Under the pieces are notes generated by a model. That model searched no databases and was not told where the DNA came from. It saw only the letters and a program-made list of their open reading frames with translations. From Triparma columacea (lineage: Eukaryota; Sar; Bolidophyceae; Parmales; Triparmaceae): a stretch of 27,344 bases of DNA. Shown here one piece after another: positions 18,601 to 27,344 of this stretch (position 1 is the stretch's first letter; each line of letters begins with the position of its first letter). Made by a program: the position numbers and the translations under genes. Location of the stretch: contig BRYA01001459.1 of assembly GCA_030267965.1 (NCBI GenBank), positions 2,009 through 29,352 of the forward strand, written 5' to 3'.

Positions 18601-21600
18601 GTTGTGAGGTGAGAAGACGCTCTTCTGCACGTATACACGCCACAAGGCCAAAGACGGCGGCTAATCTAACCCCCGCTCATCGCTTATTTTTTTTTGGTCG
18701 TCGCAGGGGCTCGCTGAGGGTGGAAGACTTCGGACAAGAAGGCGGGGCGACATTGAGAGAGGGGCTTGGGGGCGGTGTCAATGACTTCAACGTTTCCGTC
18801 ACTTTGGGGACGAGCGACAACGCCCTGTCGGTCGTCGTCAACAAGGTAGACGTTCACATTGAACCAGACTTTATCGTTGGCCTTGGAAGAGTTGCATTGG
18901 GAGTAAAAAAAGATACTCCTTTGCCTGGCTACATTCCTGCCCCGGCACCGACTTCCGCTCCTACTGTCTCAACGTCGATGCCGCAATCTCGACGATTTTC
19001 TCTAAATCTTCAAATAGGGAGTGTCTCTATATTTCTGTCGTCCTCCCTCACTACTTCGCCTGCTTCTGCAATACTTTCGTTAGTTTTCGCAGACATTAGC
19101 CTCCATCTCAAGCAGTCGGAAAACAATAACACCAATGGGTCGTTTCGGATTGCCTCGATCCGTGCCATCGATGAGAAGAATAAATTTGCGGTTTTCCATG
19201 CCGCACCTTCTGAGCCATCTCTCCCATTTCTCTCTTTGTCAGTAGATCATATCGGAAAATCTATAGTATCTTCGTTCGAAGTGGCTCCCAACATTTCTAT
19301 CGTTACCCCTACCCTTCTGCTCTCAATATTTTCGTTTGTTAATGAAATAAAAACTGGGTTGGAAAGGCAGAAGCAGCAGCAGCAGCAAGTTGTGCATCAG
19401 CAAAATCTGGCATTTCAGCAGCAGCTCAAAAACCAGTCGGTGATGGGAACAAGTAGGATTGCTGAGGGAATGGTGAGCCCAACTGAGGAGGGCGGCCCAA
19501 AAGTCCAACCCGCGGCGGAACCATCCCTTACTTCCCCATCGATATACTGGGGCTTCGAATCCCTAACTCTCGACCTCGTTTTCCACGGATGCGAGGTGGC
19601 TATGCCTTGCTCGGACATTTCTGCTGGCGTCGGTAGCGGGGAAATGCTTGATGTTGTTTTGCTCAAGTGGAAATCCAAGTCCTCCCTTTCATACGCATTC
19701 CAATCATCCTGCAGTCCAGAGCTTCAACTCGTACTCGAAAAGGGTGAAGTGGCTAATGACGCCGTTGGGGGTATTTCCAAGATTTCTTATGAAACCACTG
19801 TCGAGGGAGTGACCATAGTTTACAATGCCATGGGGTTTAACGAAACAATGGAAGTTCTGGAACTAGTTGGGGAAGTTTCGGATGACAACATACTGCTCTC
19901 TCCTGTCGAAGCGTCGAGCTCATACAAGGCTGTACTAACTGAGTGCAAATTAAACTCGCTCTCCCCGTCTCCTGCTACGATCGACCTTTGCCAGTCGCTC
20001 GACTTCAATATTTCCGAAGTTCACATTCGTGGATTCATCAGGGGCGAGAATGATTGCAAAAAGGGTAGGACAGCGGGCCTCATGGAGTATTGCCTCGTGC
20101 CAATCTCCAAGATGCTTAAGAAGAAGGAAGACCCTCAAGATGTTTACTTCGAGGGCATTGACAAGGTCAATCATCGTGCGAACCCCATCAACGCCATCAA
20201 GAGTAGTGATATGTCGTCAACGATGCCCATGAGCACGCCAAATTATCGCCGGCGGGGAGGTGCGAGGAGGGGGCGTGCGAAGAGGGGGTACAACTCCAAC
20301 TTCACAGCGACATCCACCATTACCTCTGCAACTTCTCTCCATTCGCCTTCGCGCTTCAATTCTCCATATCAACCGCAAACTCCTGTCAGCGCTTTGAGCG
20401 TTCCGACGATGAATACAAGGACTACAACGTACACGAAGGACTCAAACTCATCAGTTTCCACTGTGTTTAGGAACCTACCTTCGACTGCCACTCATTCATT
20501 CGATATGAACTCCTCCACGATTCCCCCTGGTGCGGGGGGCGCCTCGTCTGGCGCACTCGTGCAACTCCTGCGCGAGACTATTTGCGTAATTAAGGGAAAG
20601 TTGGAGGGCTTCGAAGTATTGCTCACCGCAGGAAGTGCCGCGGGAGGGTACTTGGCACCGACTGATCCTCCCCTTGTTAAGATCTCGTGCAAGGGGCTGG
20701 CCTTCTCATTGGGTGTTCACCGAGCCTCATTGATGGGGGAGGTTGAATTTCAGGACTTTGGTATCACTTACCTGAATCTTAAGCTGAGCGCCTGGGAGCC
20801 TCTCGTAGAGACATGGGGTTTCAGAGTTCTCGTGTGCGTCGAAGGAAGTAAGAGCGTTAATGCGTCGGACGATGAGATGGAGAAGGTGTTGAAGATGAAA
20901 GAGAGAAAGAGCAGGCGAAACTTCAGAGACTTTGATGTGTCCTCGTTGGCGGAAGCCGTTGAATCGAAGGGAGGAACTCAGGGCGAACCGAAAATGAGGG
21001 AAGTCGCACGGAAAATGACGACGCAAATTCAAAAACAGATCCTCCAAACCTTTAGTAAGGAAGGGGAGAGGGGGGGTGACGAGGAAAGAATCGAACTCAC
21101 ACCGCTGCAGCTGTGCATGAGCTTGCTTCTTTGCGAGGAGGATGATTTCGGTTTGATTGGAGAATCTTACGAGGAGGACGGCTCAGACTATGATGAGGAG
21201 GGGCATGATGACGTCTCGCCTATTGTGAAGAAGAAGGCCAACTGGAAGGACAATCTTTTTGCGGTTGCAATCGCCGTGAGGGACAAGAGGGTGTTCTTTA
21301 CAAAGTTTGTTCCAAGCCGCACTACTTTCACGGACTTGTCAGGGTCCCTGATTGGGAGCAAGAATGAGGAGAAAGATGGAAGGGTAATTGTTTGTTTCAA
21401 GGATTCTCGACCCCTCAACATCAATTTAACGACGGCCTTTCTAGAGAGGCTTCTGGTACTGCGGGGAGGGGCTAGGGTGACGAAGATGGGAAGGGCGATG
21501 AGCTCAGATGATCTCCTCGGCTCCGGGGTCCTCGGGATTGTGGCAGAGGAAGAGATGAGGGAACCGTACAAGTTGCATAATCACCTCCCTGTCACGATCG

Positions 21601-24600
21601 AGGTGCAGATTGGGGTCGTCGGTGCCAAGGAAGGTAACGGTGGTGGTAGTAACGTCGAATGGTTCAATATTGGGAAGGTCGATAGCGGCAACGATCTCCT
21701 ACTTGATGCCGGTGCTTACTTCAAGGGTTCAGACGAGGAGACTTTCGAAGTGAGACTTCGTTTCCCCTTCAACCTTTCCCAATGGACCGGTTGGAGCGAA
21801 GGTTTGAGACTTGGTTGGCGAAGAGCGTTCAAGGGAGGGCTGAATATTGTCGATGTTAACGGCGTGGACTTGGATGTGGCAATCAACTGCATTATCAAGC
21901 CGAGCAGGGGAAGGAAAAAGAATGCCAAGAACAAGGGCGTCTTCAACGTGCACTTTAGCGTGCCCTACTGGATCGTTAATGCGACGAGAGGAGGGGGTAA
22001 GGAACTCCTCTTCAGGACCAGGGGGGAGGGCAAAACCGACGTCGGCGGGGCCGAGGCCTCTCCCGAGAAGAGGAAAGGCGACAGGAGGAGAGGGTCCTTC
22101 AGTGGTAACTCGCCTAGCAAGATCACGAAGTGGAAAGATGGTTTCAGCCTCGTTAGCGGGCAGACTAGGATTAACAGAGATGGGGGGAACTCTTTTGGTG
22201 ATATTGTTGGACTGAAGAAAATAATTCTCGGGGTGGAGGCAACGAAGGAGGGAGAGGACGGGGAAAGCAGTAGGATCTTCGATGTCCTTATGGTTGACGA
22301 CCAAGAGTGCACAGATTTCGGGGCAAAGGGCGGCCATGAAGCTCCATGGAGTAGGAATGTTGGGATGAGGGGACGTCAGGCCTTCGATGTCAAGTTTGGC
22401 CGTAAGAAAATGGCGACATCGAGGACAACAAACTCTCACAGAATGCTGGCTTTGTGTAGCACAATAATCGTGGCGCCCAAGAGGCTCGGTGGGGATCTTG
22501 GGACGAAGCTCCTGTGCATTTACGATCGGTACACGATGTGCAACAGGTTGGGGAGGGAGGTGGAGGTCAAGATTTGCAAGACTGACGGCTCGTTCCTGGA
22601 AGAAATGAAGAGGGGGGTTGGAGAGGGGGAGGACGTGGTTCTGTCCTCCGATGGCGTTTCGACGGACTTCCACTTTGACGACTCTGGTACTGTCAGAATA
22701 AGGCCCACCGAATACGGCTGGGGCTGGTCAGGGGCGTTCAAACTCAAAAGAAAGAGGAGCGGGGAAAACTCCAAGGAGATTGTGTTCAGGATGTGCAATG
22801 AGCTCTCGGGAAAGGTTATTGTTTGCTCAGTTGAGTTCAGGGATCAGGGGGGGGGGGGGATATCTGTTATTCTGAGGAACATTGATCAACCCCCTTTTAG
22901 GATCGAAAATCACACCCTTCACCCGCTGAACTGTCAGCAGGCGGGAGTCGGCTGGACAGGAGGAGGGGTAATGCTTGGAAAGGGAGGCATAGCTAAGAGG
23001 GGGGGGGGGAGGGGTGTTTCCTCTGCTCCAGTCATTCAACTTCTCCCGTACAACAGTGCTGTCTATGCGTGGGACGACGCCGACAGGAGGGATAGGAAAC
23101 TGGTTGTTGAGACGGCCAAGAGGGATACCGTGAGAGGTATTCGGGCTGGGGAACTGATTGGGGAGGTGAGAGCGAAGCAACGAGCTGAAAATACCAGCAT
23201 GAGAACAATCCATTCCCTAACCCATGCTCATCGCAGTTCAAGCTCGACAAGCTCGCACCAAATTGCGTCGTTGAGGACGTTACCCACAAGAGATTTGAGG
23301 GTGAAATCAGGGCGGAGGGGCCCAGTAGGGTCTTGAGGATCACTGACGCCATGCTTGGAAGGGAGGAAATGATGGGAGGGGACGAGGTCGGGAATGTGGG
23401 GAACATGGGGGGAGATGGAGAAGGCGATGATAAGGTCTGGGGGGTGGTTTTCCAGCTAAACCTGTCGGTAGTTGGGGTCAGCGTGGTTGATGGCAACCCC
23501 CAGGAGCTAATGTACCTCCGCACTGAAGGAGTAAATCTGGAGAGAAGGATCAACAGGAGGACGGGGGAAGACAGCGGAGGAATGAAGATCGGAAGCTTCG
23601 GTGTTGATAACCAACTTTGGATCACGCCGTTCCCCGCCATGCTCAGGGTTGGGAGAGGAGAGGAGAACAATGCAGTCGAAGTGAACTGGACGAGAGATAC
23701 GAGATTCAGAAACGATGCTGTTTCGAGAGTGACGCTCGTGAAGAAAATGACGGTCAAGGTCCAGCCAGTGGAGATGAATTTGGATGGAAATTTGATAATT
23801 AAGGGCGTTGGGATGGCGTTGGGGATGAAGGGGTGGGGAGGAGAGGAGGAGAATATCGACGGGAGGGACGGTTTGTTGGGTAAGGTAATGGGTATAGAGA
23901 TGGACGGGAGGGAGAAGATTAAAGTGAAAAGAGAGGGGGTGGGAGAGGTGGGGGATGTCGGAGGGGGGTCGGAAACGGGCTCGGTAGCCACTGAGGGGAG
24001 GGGAAAGCAGGGAGGGAGGAAGTCCTACCGTAAGCCACTCTTCTTGACAGGTGTGGAGGCTGCGAGCATAAGGGGTAGAGAAGACGTCGAGGAGGTGGAG
24101 GATGAGAAAGGGGAGGTTCAGGATCACGATGTTGTGGTTGGTGGGAGTGAGGGGTGGGGAGGGGGAGGAGAAAAGGAGCAGATCGAGAGGAAAGTTTACT
24201 TTGAGCAGCTAGACGTGCAGCCGGTTCAATTAAAGTTCAGCTTCGTCCTCCCTCTCAGGCAGCAGCGCAGTAGAAGCACTGGAGAAGGTGAGTGGCACGA
24301 TGGGTGACGGGCGAGCAACGTGCATAGATCGCTGCGTCGCTCCTCATCCCTAAGCTTATTCCAACCTCTCCTTTTGCGAATCGCTTCACTCGTTGCAGAT
24401 AAGGCCGACTCAACTGGCTTGGGGCGCGCCGGAAACGCCATCCTAGCAATTCTTAGCCTTACCAATATCTCAAGCATAAATGGGGTCAACTTTTACTGGA
24501 AGCCATACCTCCTCTCGCACACGTACTCCACAAGGAGAGAACATTTGGAGGGAGTGGTGGCAAATTACGTGGCGGGGGGGTTGAGGCAGGCTCACTTCTT

Positions 24601-25636
24601 GTTGTTGGGGAGCGAGGTGCTCGGGAATCCCATGAGGGTCATTGGTGCGGTCGTCGAGGGCGTCCAGGGCATACACGCTGAGATCCAGGAGGGCTTCAGG
24701 GACGGGAACGTGCTGGGAGCTGCAGGAGGTGGAATTCGGGGTGTGGCCGCTCTGTGCCGGACGGTGGGAGGGGTTTGGCTGCAAGGTATCGGGGGAAGCA
24801 TGGACAGGATCAGGGAAGGAATTGCGGCGGGGGGGGGCGACTGGCTCAACACGAATCTGCCAGGGGGGGGCAAAATGAAGGTGACGAATGCAGTTGACGG
24901 GGTACTTCAGGGTACCGTGGGAGTGCTCTGTGAGGTCGTTGCATGCTCTAGGAGCGTGCCCCCGGTCCTCTTCTTGCTAGGAGCTTTAAGGGGACTAATC
25001 AGAGGAACGTTGGGGGGGGGGTTGAAGGTCGTTGTTGGGGGGCTGTATACCGGATCTGATTTGGTTAGGGTTGTCGGGGGGGTTCTGGGAGGGAAACGTG
25101 GAATGGGGGAGGGAGGAGGGGCCAGGAGTAGGATGAGAGCGCCGAGGTTCTTCGGGGTCGGAGTTGGTGGGAAGGTGCTGAGGGAGTATAGGGGAGGTAG
25201 GGAGAACATAGGTAGGGAAATTCTGAGTAGGATTGGGGGGCGGGATTATGTGGGGGGGTTTATGAAGGAGGGGTGGGAGGGACACTGCATGGTTCGCGGG
25301 GGGGGGGAAGGTGGGAGATGGGGGTGGTGGAGGAGGGGGGGGAAGGAAGAGGAGAGGATCTTGGTAATAACGGGCAAGAGACTACTATTGGTGAGGAGGC
25401 AAGAGGGGGGAGGGGACGTTGTTCTGGAGTGGGACGTCAAGAGGGAGAAGGTCGTCGGGGTGGAAGTCGAGGGGTGGGTCTGGACTGTTATGTACGTTGG
25501 AGAGGGCGGGAGGGGGGGAAGGGAGGGAGGAGATGGCGAGGATTTTTTGGGAGAAGTAGGACTGAGAATTGGAAGGAAGGTGGTAGAAGTGAAGGAAGGA
25601 GGGGATTGTGAGGCAGTTTTGGAAATGTTGAAGTGA
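12696..25636 (+). CDS. VPS13: VPS13 bridge-like lipid-transfer protein, 13 exons
   Basis: Exons: 12696-13264, 13386-13513, 13603-14048, 14145-14465, 14554-14964, 15032-15466, 15560-15835, 15900-16412, 16493-18051, 18147-18608, 18707-23165, 23237-24287, 24399-25636. All junctions keep phase and give 3955 residues. Eleven introns start GTGAG, one GTAAG; most carry CTAAC. The N-terminus (MFESFFSRILTSFLSKYF, VDHMTVGNLEITVPW) is the chorein domain. Further family landmarks are an INFHAPLITI...SIIIDLGNVRL segment, a VAB-type region (VPYWIVNATR near residue 2789; FRIENHTLHPLNCQQAG near 3100; YNSAVYAWDDAD near 3151), an ATG2-C-like segment (LGNPMRVIGAVVEGVQ near 3617) and a C-terminal PH-like domain (ILVITGKRLLLV near 3862). 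VPS13 proteins form long hydrophobic grooves that move phospholipids between organelles at contact sites. Ser/Pro-, Gln- and Glu-rich inserts are frequent. Exon 9 may contain one more intron. Confidence 0.95.
17634..17720 (+). other. Candidate in-frame intron inside VPS13 exon 9
   Basis: GTAAGAAGTCGC at the left and TCACACGCAG at the right delimit 87 bases, a multiple of three with no stop, so the segment can be retained or removed without a frameshift. Its sequence (CGCTCCGCTTCCCGC; GCTTTGCTCACACGCAG) resembles the termini of the neighbouring introns more than exons. Removal would join LEASLERRG to LSEFISL. Confidence 0.4.
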
Positions 25637-25735
25637 GGCAATTAAGATGCTTGTTGTTGTACGTTCCATTTACTACATGCTCTATATTATACTTGGTAGA
25701 AAATATAGAAACAAGATCGCCGCGAGAAACAAAAC

Positions 25736-25763
25736 AAAAAATAGCATACATATGCTATTTTTT
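25736..25763. repeat. Perfect 13-base inverted repeat with A/T ends
   Basis: AAAAAATAGCATA (25736-25748), CA, then TATGCTATTTTTT (25751-25763). It lies 100 bases after the VPS13 stop and could form a hairpin or cruciform that helps end transcription, but this is inference. Confidence 0.9.
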
Positions 25764-25827
25764 CCCCACATATTTCCGACGCACATGGCTTACTCGAGAA
25801 TTATGCCCCTGTTTTCTCAAGCAAAAA

Positions 25828-25843
25828 GTGAGGGTTAGGGTTA
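25828..25843 (-). promoter_or_regulatory. Telobox-like 16-mer, inverted copy of 12536-12551
   Basis: GTGAGGGTTAGGGTTA is the exact reverse complement of the 16-mer at 12536-12551. It lies about 150 bases upstream of the zinc-finger ATG. Teloboxes act as promoter elements in plants; a role in this lineage is not established. Confidence 0.45.
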
Positions 25844-25990
25844 GAGGGAGAAGAATAAACGTGAGGAATATCGCCATCATCATCATTTTGGATGAGGGTT
25901 AATTTCTCTGCTTCGGACTGCTTCCAAAAAACATTGCTACCTGTTACTGGAAGCATTCAACGAAGCTACACACACACTTGCTGACCTAGC

Positions 25991-27022
25991 ATGTCGGTGT
26001 TCAGTGAGAGTATGGCGTCAGTTATGGACATGTTTGCGCCAAATACTACCACAGTAATCGATGATTTCAAGGTGGAAGAATTTACATCAACGCAACCAGG
26101 TATCCTTCCTGGGTTTCAAGGACAGCACAAGGGTACAACGACGGTGGATGGTATCAAAGAAGCGGGTAACGGGGAGGTGGTTGAAGTTGATAACGTGGTA
26201 CAGCATGATCTGCTTGTTTGCCAACCATGTGATGAGGATGAGGATGTGGAGGTTGTTGCTGAAGGGAAGACTAACAGCAGAGGCGTCGGAGTAGTTGGGG
26301 TGAATGGACAGGTGGCTGCGAGGATGTATGAGTACGATGAGGAAGAGATAGATGAGAGGATTTACCACTGCAAACAGAGAGGATGCAAATATAGGACAAA
26401 GAAGAGAAGCAATCTCAAGTCCCACCTTGCTAATATCCACGATATTGGCGTAACATGGCATAAATGCCCGCAAGAGGGGTGCAAATATAAGCCGAAAAAG
26501 AGAGGCAGCATCAAGCAGCACCTTGCTGATATTCACGATATTGGGGTAACCTGGCATACATGCCCGCAAGAAGGATGTGAACATAAGACGAAGCAAAGAG
26601 GTCTTCTCAAGAGGCACCTTGCTAATATTCACGATATTGGCGTAACCTGGCATGTATGCCCACAAGAAGGGTGTGATTACAAAGCGAAGAAGAGAGGCAC
26701 TATCAAGCAGCACCTTGCTAATATTCATGATATTGGCGTAACGTGGTATCCATGCCCACAAGAAGGGTGTGAATATAAGGCGAAGCAGAGACGCAGCATC
26801 AAGGTTCACCTTGCTAATTTTCACAATATTGGCGTAACATGGAATACATGCCCGCAAGAAGGGTGTGAATATAAGGCGAAGCATAGAGCCCACATCAAGT
26901 TACACCTTGCTAATGTTCACAATATTGGCGTAACGTGGCATACATGCCCGCAAGAGGGTTGTGAATTCAAGGCGAAGATGAAATCCAGCCTCAAGAGACA
27001 CATTTCTAATCATCGCCTGTAA
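25991..27022 (+). CDS. Seven-finger C2H2 zinc-finger protein
   Basis: This is a single-exon frame of 343 residues. Residues 1-126 are acidic and disordered-looking. Residues 127-341 are seven tandem C2H2 fingers with strict C-x4-C-x12-H-x4-H spacing (last finger H-x3-H), repeating every 32 residues. The linker is DIGVTWH-x rather than the usual TGEKP, and each finger starts with CPQEGC (first: CKQRGC). All ligand residues are intact in all seven fingers. The protein ends two residues after the last His. Such arrays normally bind DNA or RNA in the nucleus; the target is unknown. The near-identical 96-base DNA units suggest recent expansion. The linker type resembles a family I believe is multi-copy in marine stramenopiles, but that needs a search. 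Confidence 0.9.
   Translation: MSVFSESMASVMDMFAPNTTTVIDDFKVEEFTSTQPGILPGFQGQHKGTTTVDGIKEAGNGEVVEVDNVVQHDLLVCQPCDEDEDVEVVAEGKTNSRGVGVVGVNGQVAARMYEYDEEEIDERIYHCKQRGCKYRTKKRSNLKSHLANIHDIGVTWHKCPQEGCKYKPKKRGSIKQHLADIHDIGVTWHTCPQEGCEHKTKQRGLLKRHLANIHDIGVTWHVCPQEGCDYKAKKRGTIKQHLANIHDIGVTWYPCPQEGCEYKAKQRRSIKVHLANFHNIGVTWNTCPQEGCEYKAKHRAHIKLHLANVHNIGVTWHTCPQEGCEFKAKMKSSLKRHISNHRL
26369..27013 (+). repeat. 96-base tandem repeat encoding zinc fingers
   Basis: There are seven units of 96 bases, each with a near-constant CACCTTGCTAATATTCACGA segment (His-x4-His to linker) followed by GATATTGGCGTAAC. The variable bases cluster between the second Cys and the first His, where DNA-contact residues lie. Confidence 0.85.
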
Positions 27023-27281
27023 GTTGATTCTTCTTAAGCAGAGTTGAAGCATCTAAACCTTCTTTTATTGTTGCATAAATATATTTGATGCATCTTATAT
27101 TGTCACAATTAGAGTGGAAGCATGCCAAACGAAGCATGCTAAACGAAGTATGCTAAACGAAGTATGCTAAACGAACCACGCTAACCCTCAACATATATCA
27201 TTTAAACATTTTTATGGTTGTAGGAACATGAACTAGACTTTCAATTAATTAAGGATTTCTTCTAGCCTACAACTCAGCTGA
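27023..27281. other. Intergenic, convergent 3' ends
   Basis: No gene is supported. This AT-rich DNA follows the zinc-finger stop (ATAAATATATTTG near 27075) and contains a five-unit 14-base tandem repeat and a CTAACCCTCA word at 27181. Confidence 0.6.
27117..27186 (+). repeat. Five tandem copies of a 14-base unit
   Basis: The units are GAAGCATGCCAAAC, GAAGCATGCTAAAC, GAAGTATGCTAAAC (twice) and GAACCACGCTAACC. The first two contain the palindrome GCATGC; the unit decays to the right. Confidence 0.9.
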
Positions 27282-27344
27282 TCAGGCTGTTACCGTGCCG
27301 TACAGTATGCAGCAGCCGAGGTTGGCGATCACCATGAACACGTT
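27282..27344 (-). CDS. C-terminal end of a probable membrane protein, cut by window edge
   Basis: The minus strand is open from the edge to a TGA at 27284-27282 and encodes a hydrophobic tail, NVFMVIANLGCCILYGTVTA. The composition and GC-rich third positions look coding and differ from the AT-rich DNA beside it. The gene would be convergent with the zinc-finger gene. With only 20 codons visible the family cannot be named and the call is tentative. Confidence 0.38.
   Translation of the reverse strand, partial: NVFMVIANLGCCILYGTVTA

Larger units (their letters stand above)
25637..25990. other. Intergenic between VPS13 and the zinc-finger gene
   Basis: These 354 bases hold the VPS13 3' end and the promoter of the next gene. 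Contents: an AT-rich stretch, a perfect 13-base inverted repeat (25736-25763), a telobox-like 16-mer (25828-25843) and a CACACACAC run just before the next ATG. No canonical AATAAA was found on the plus strand. Confidence 0.6.

Noticed and set aside
21729..23991. Long minus-strand open frames opposite VPS13
   Set aside because: They are Pro/Ser-rich shadows of a G-rich coding strand; the plus frame carries family motifs throughout.
25736..25763. Bacterial-type intrinsic terminator
   Set aside because: The stem is AT-rich and the surroundings are intron-containing nuclear genes, so a bacterial terminator is not expected.
1..27344. CRISPR arrays, tRNA or rRNA genes, integrated virus or transposase genes
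   Set aside because: None were seen. Repeats present are coding tandem modules, minisatellites or the 131-base pair, without the signatures of these elements.

Overview
The window is nuclear eukaryotic DNA. Nearly every gene is cut by short introns (64 to about 370 bases) that begin GTGAG or GTAAG, often carry a CTAAC branch site, and end in a pyrimidine tract plus AG. Genes are closely packed on both strands. The gene set (VPS13, COMMD9, MRS2, a START/kinase receptor with EGF-like repeats, a C2H2 finger array) and the intron style fit a small-genome marine stramenopile alga, diatom or bolidophyte-like. The lineage is inference; no rRNA or plastid marker is present to fix it.

Layout. 117-5790 (minus): a cysteine-rich receptor region with Pmp-type repeats, seven EGF-like modules, a membrane helix, a START-like domain and only the N-lobe of a protein kinase. 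It is joined, by splice signals that keep the frame, to an upstream signal-peptide protein of unknown function. The receptor body lies between two 131-base direct repeats. 6105-6966 (minus): two-exon COMMD9, reconstructed here. 7105-7927 (plus): a four-exon small membrane protein. 7977-9649 (minus): MRS2/CorA-type magnesium transporter, three exons; its predicted first intron contains a GC-rich fragment of an MFSD5-type (molybdate-anion) transporter. 10181-12415 (minus): polytopic membrane protein, weakly XK-related-like, with a duplicated N-terminal module and a perfect 20-base inverted repeat inside the coding sequence. 12696-25636 (plus): a complete VPS13 lipid-transfer protein, reconstructed as 13 exons and 3955 residues with every junction in phase. 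25991-27022 (plus): seven-finger C2H2 protein. 27282-27344 (minus): probable tail of another membrane protein, cut by the window edge.

How they fit together: VPS13 (lipid transfer at membrane contacts) and COMMD9 (Commander endosomal recycling complex) are both membrane-traffic housekeeping genes. MRS2 and the two polytopic proteins are membrane functions. There is no operon logic. The genes are head-to-head or tail-to-tail neighbours that share short promoters (6967-7104, 12416-12695) or terminal regions (7928-7976). A 16-base telobox-like word sits in opposite orientation in the DNA upstream of VPS13 and upstream of the zinc-finger gene.

The most unusual items are the truncated receptor kinase between direct repeats, the transporter fragment inside the MRS2 intron, and the perfect fold-back within the 10181-12415 gene. 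All spliced models come from reading splice signals and phase by eye, without transcript data.
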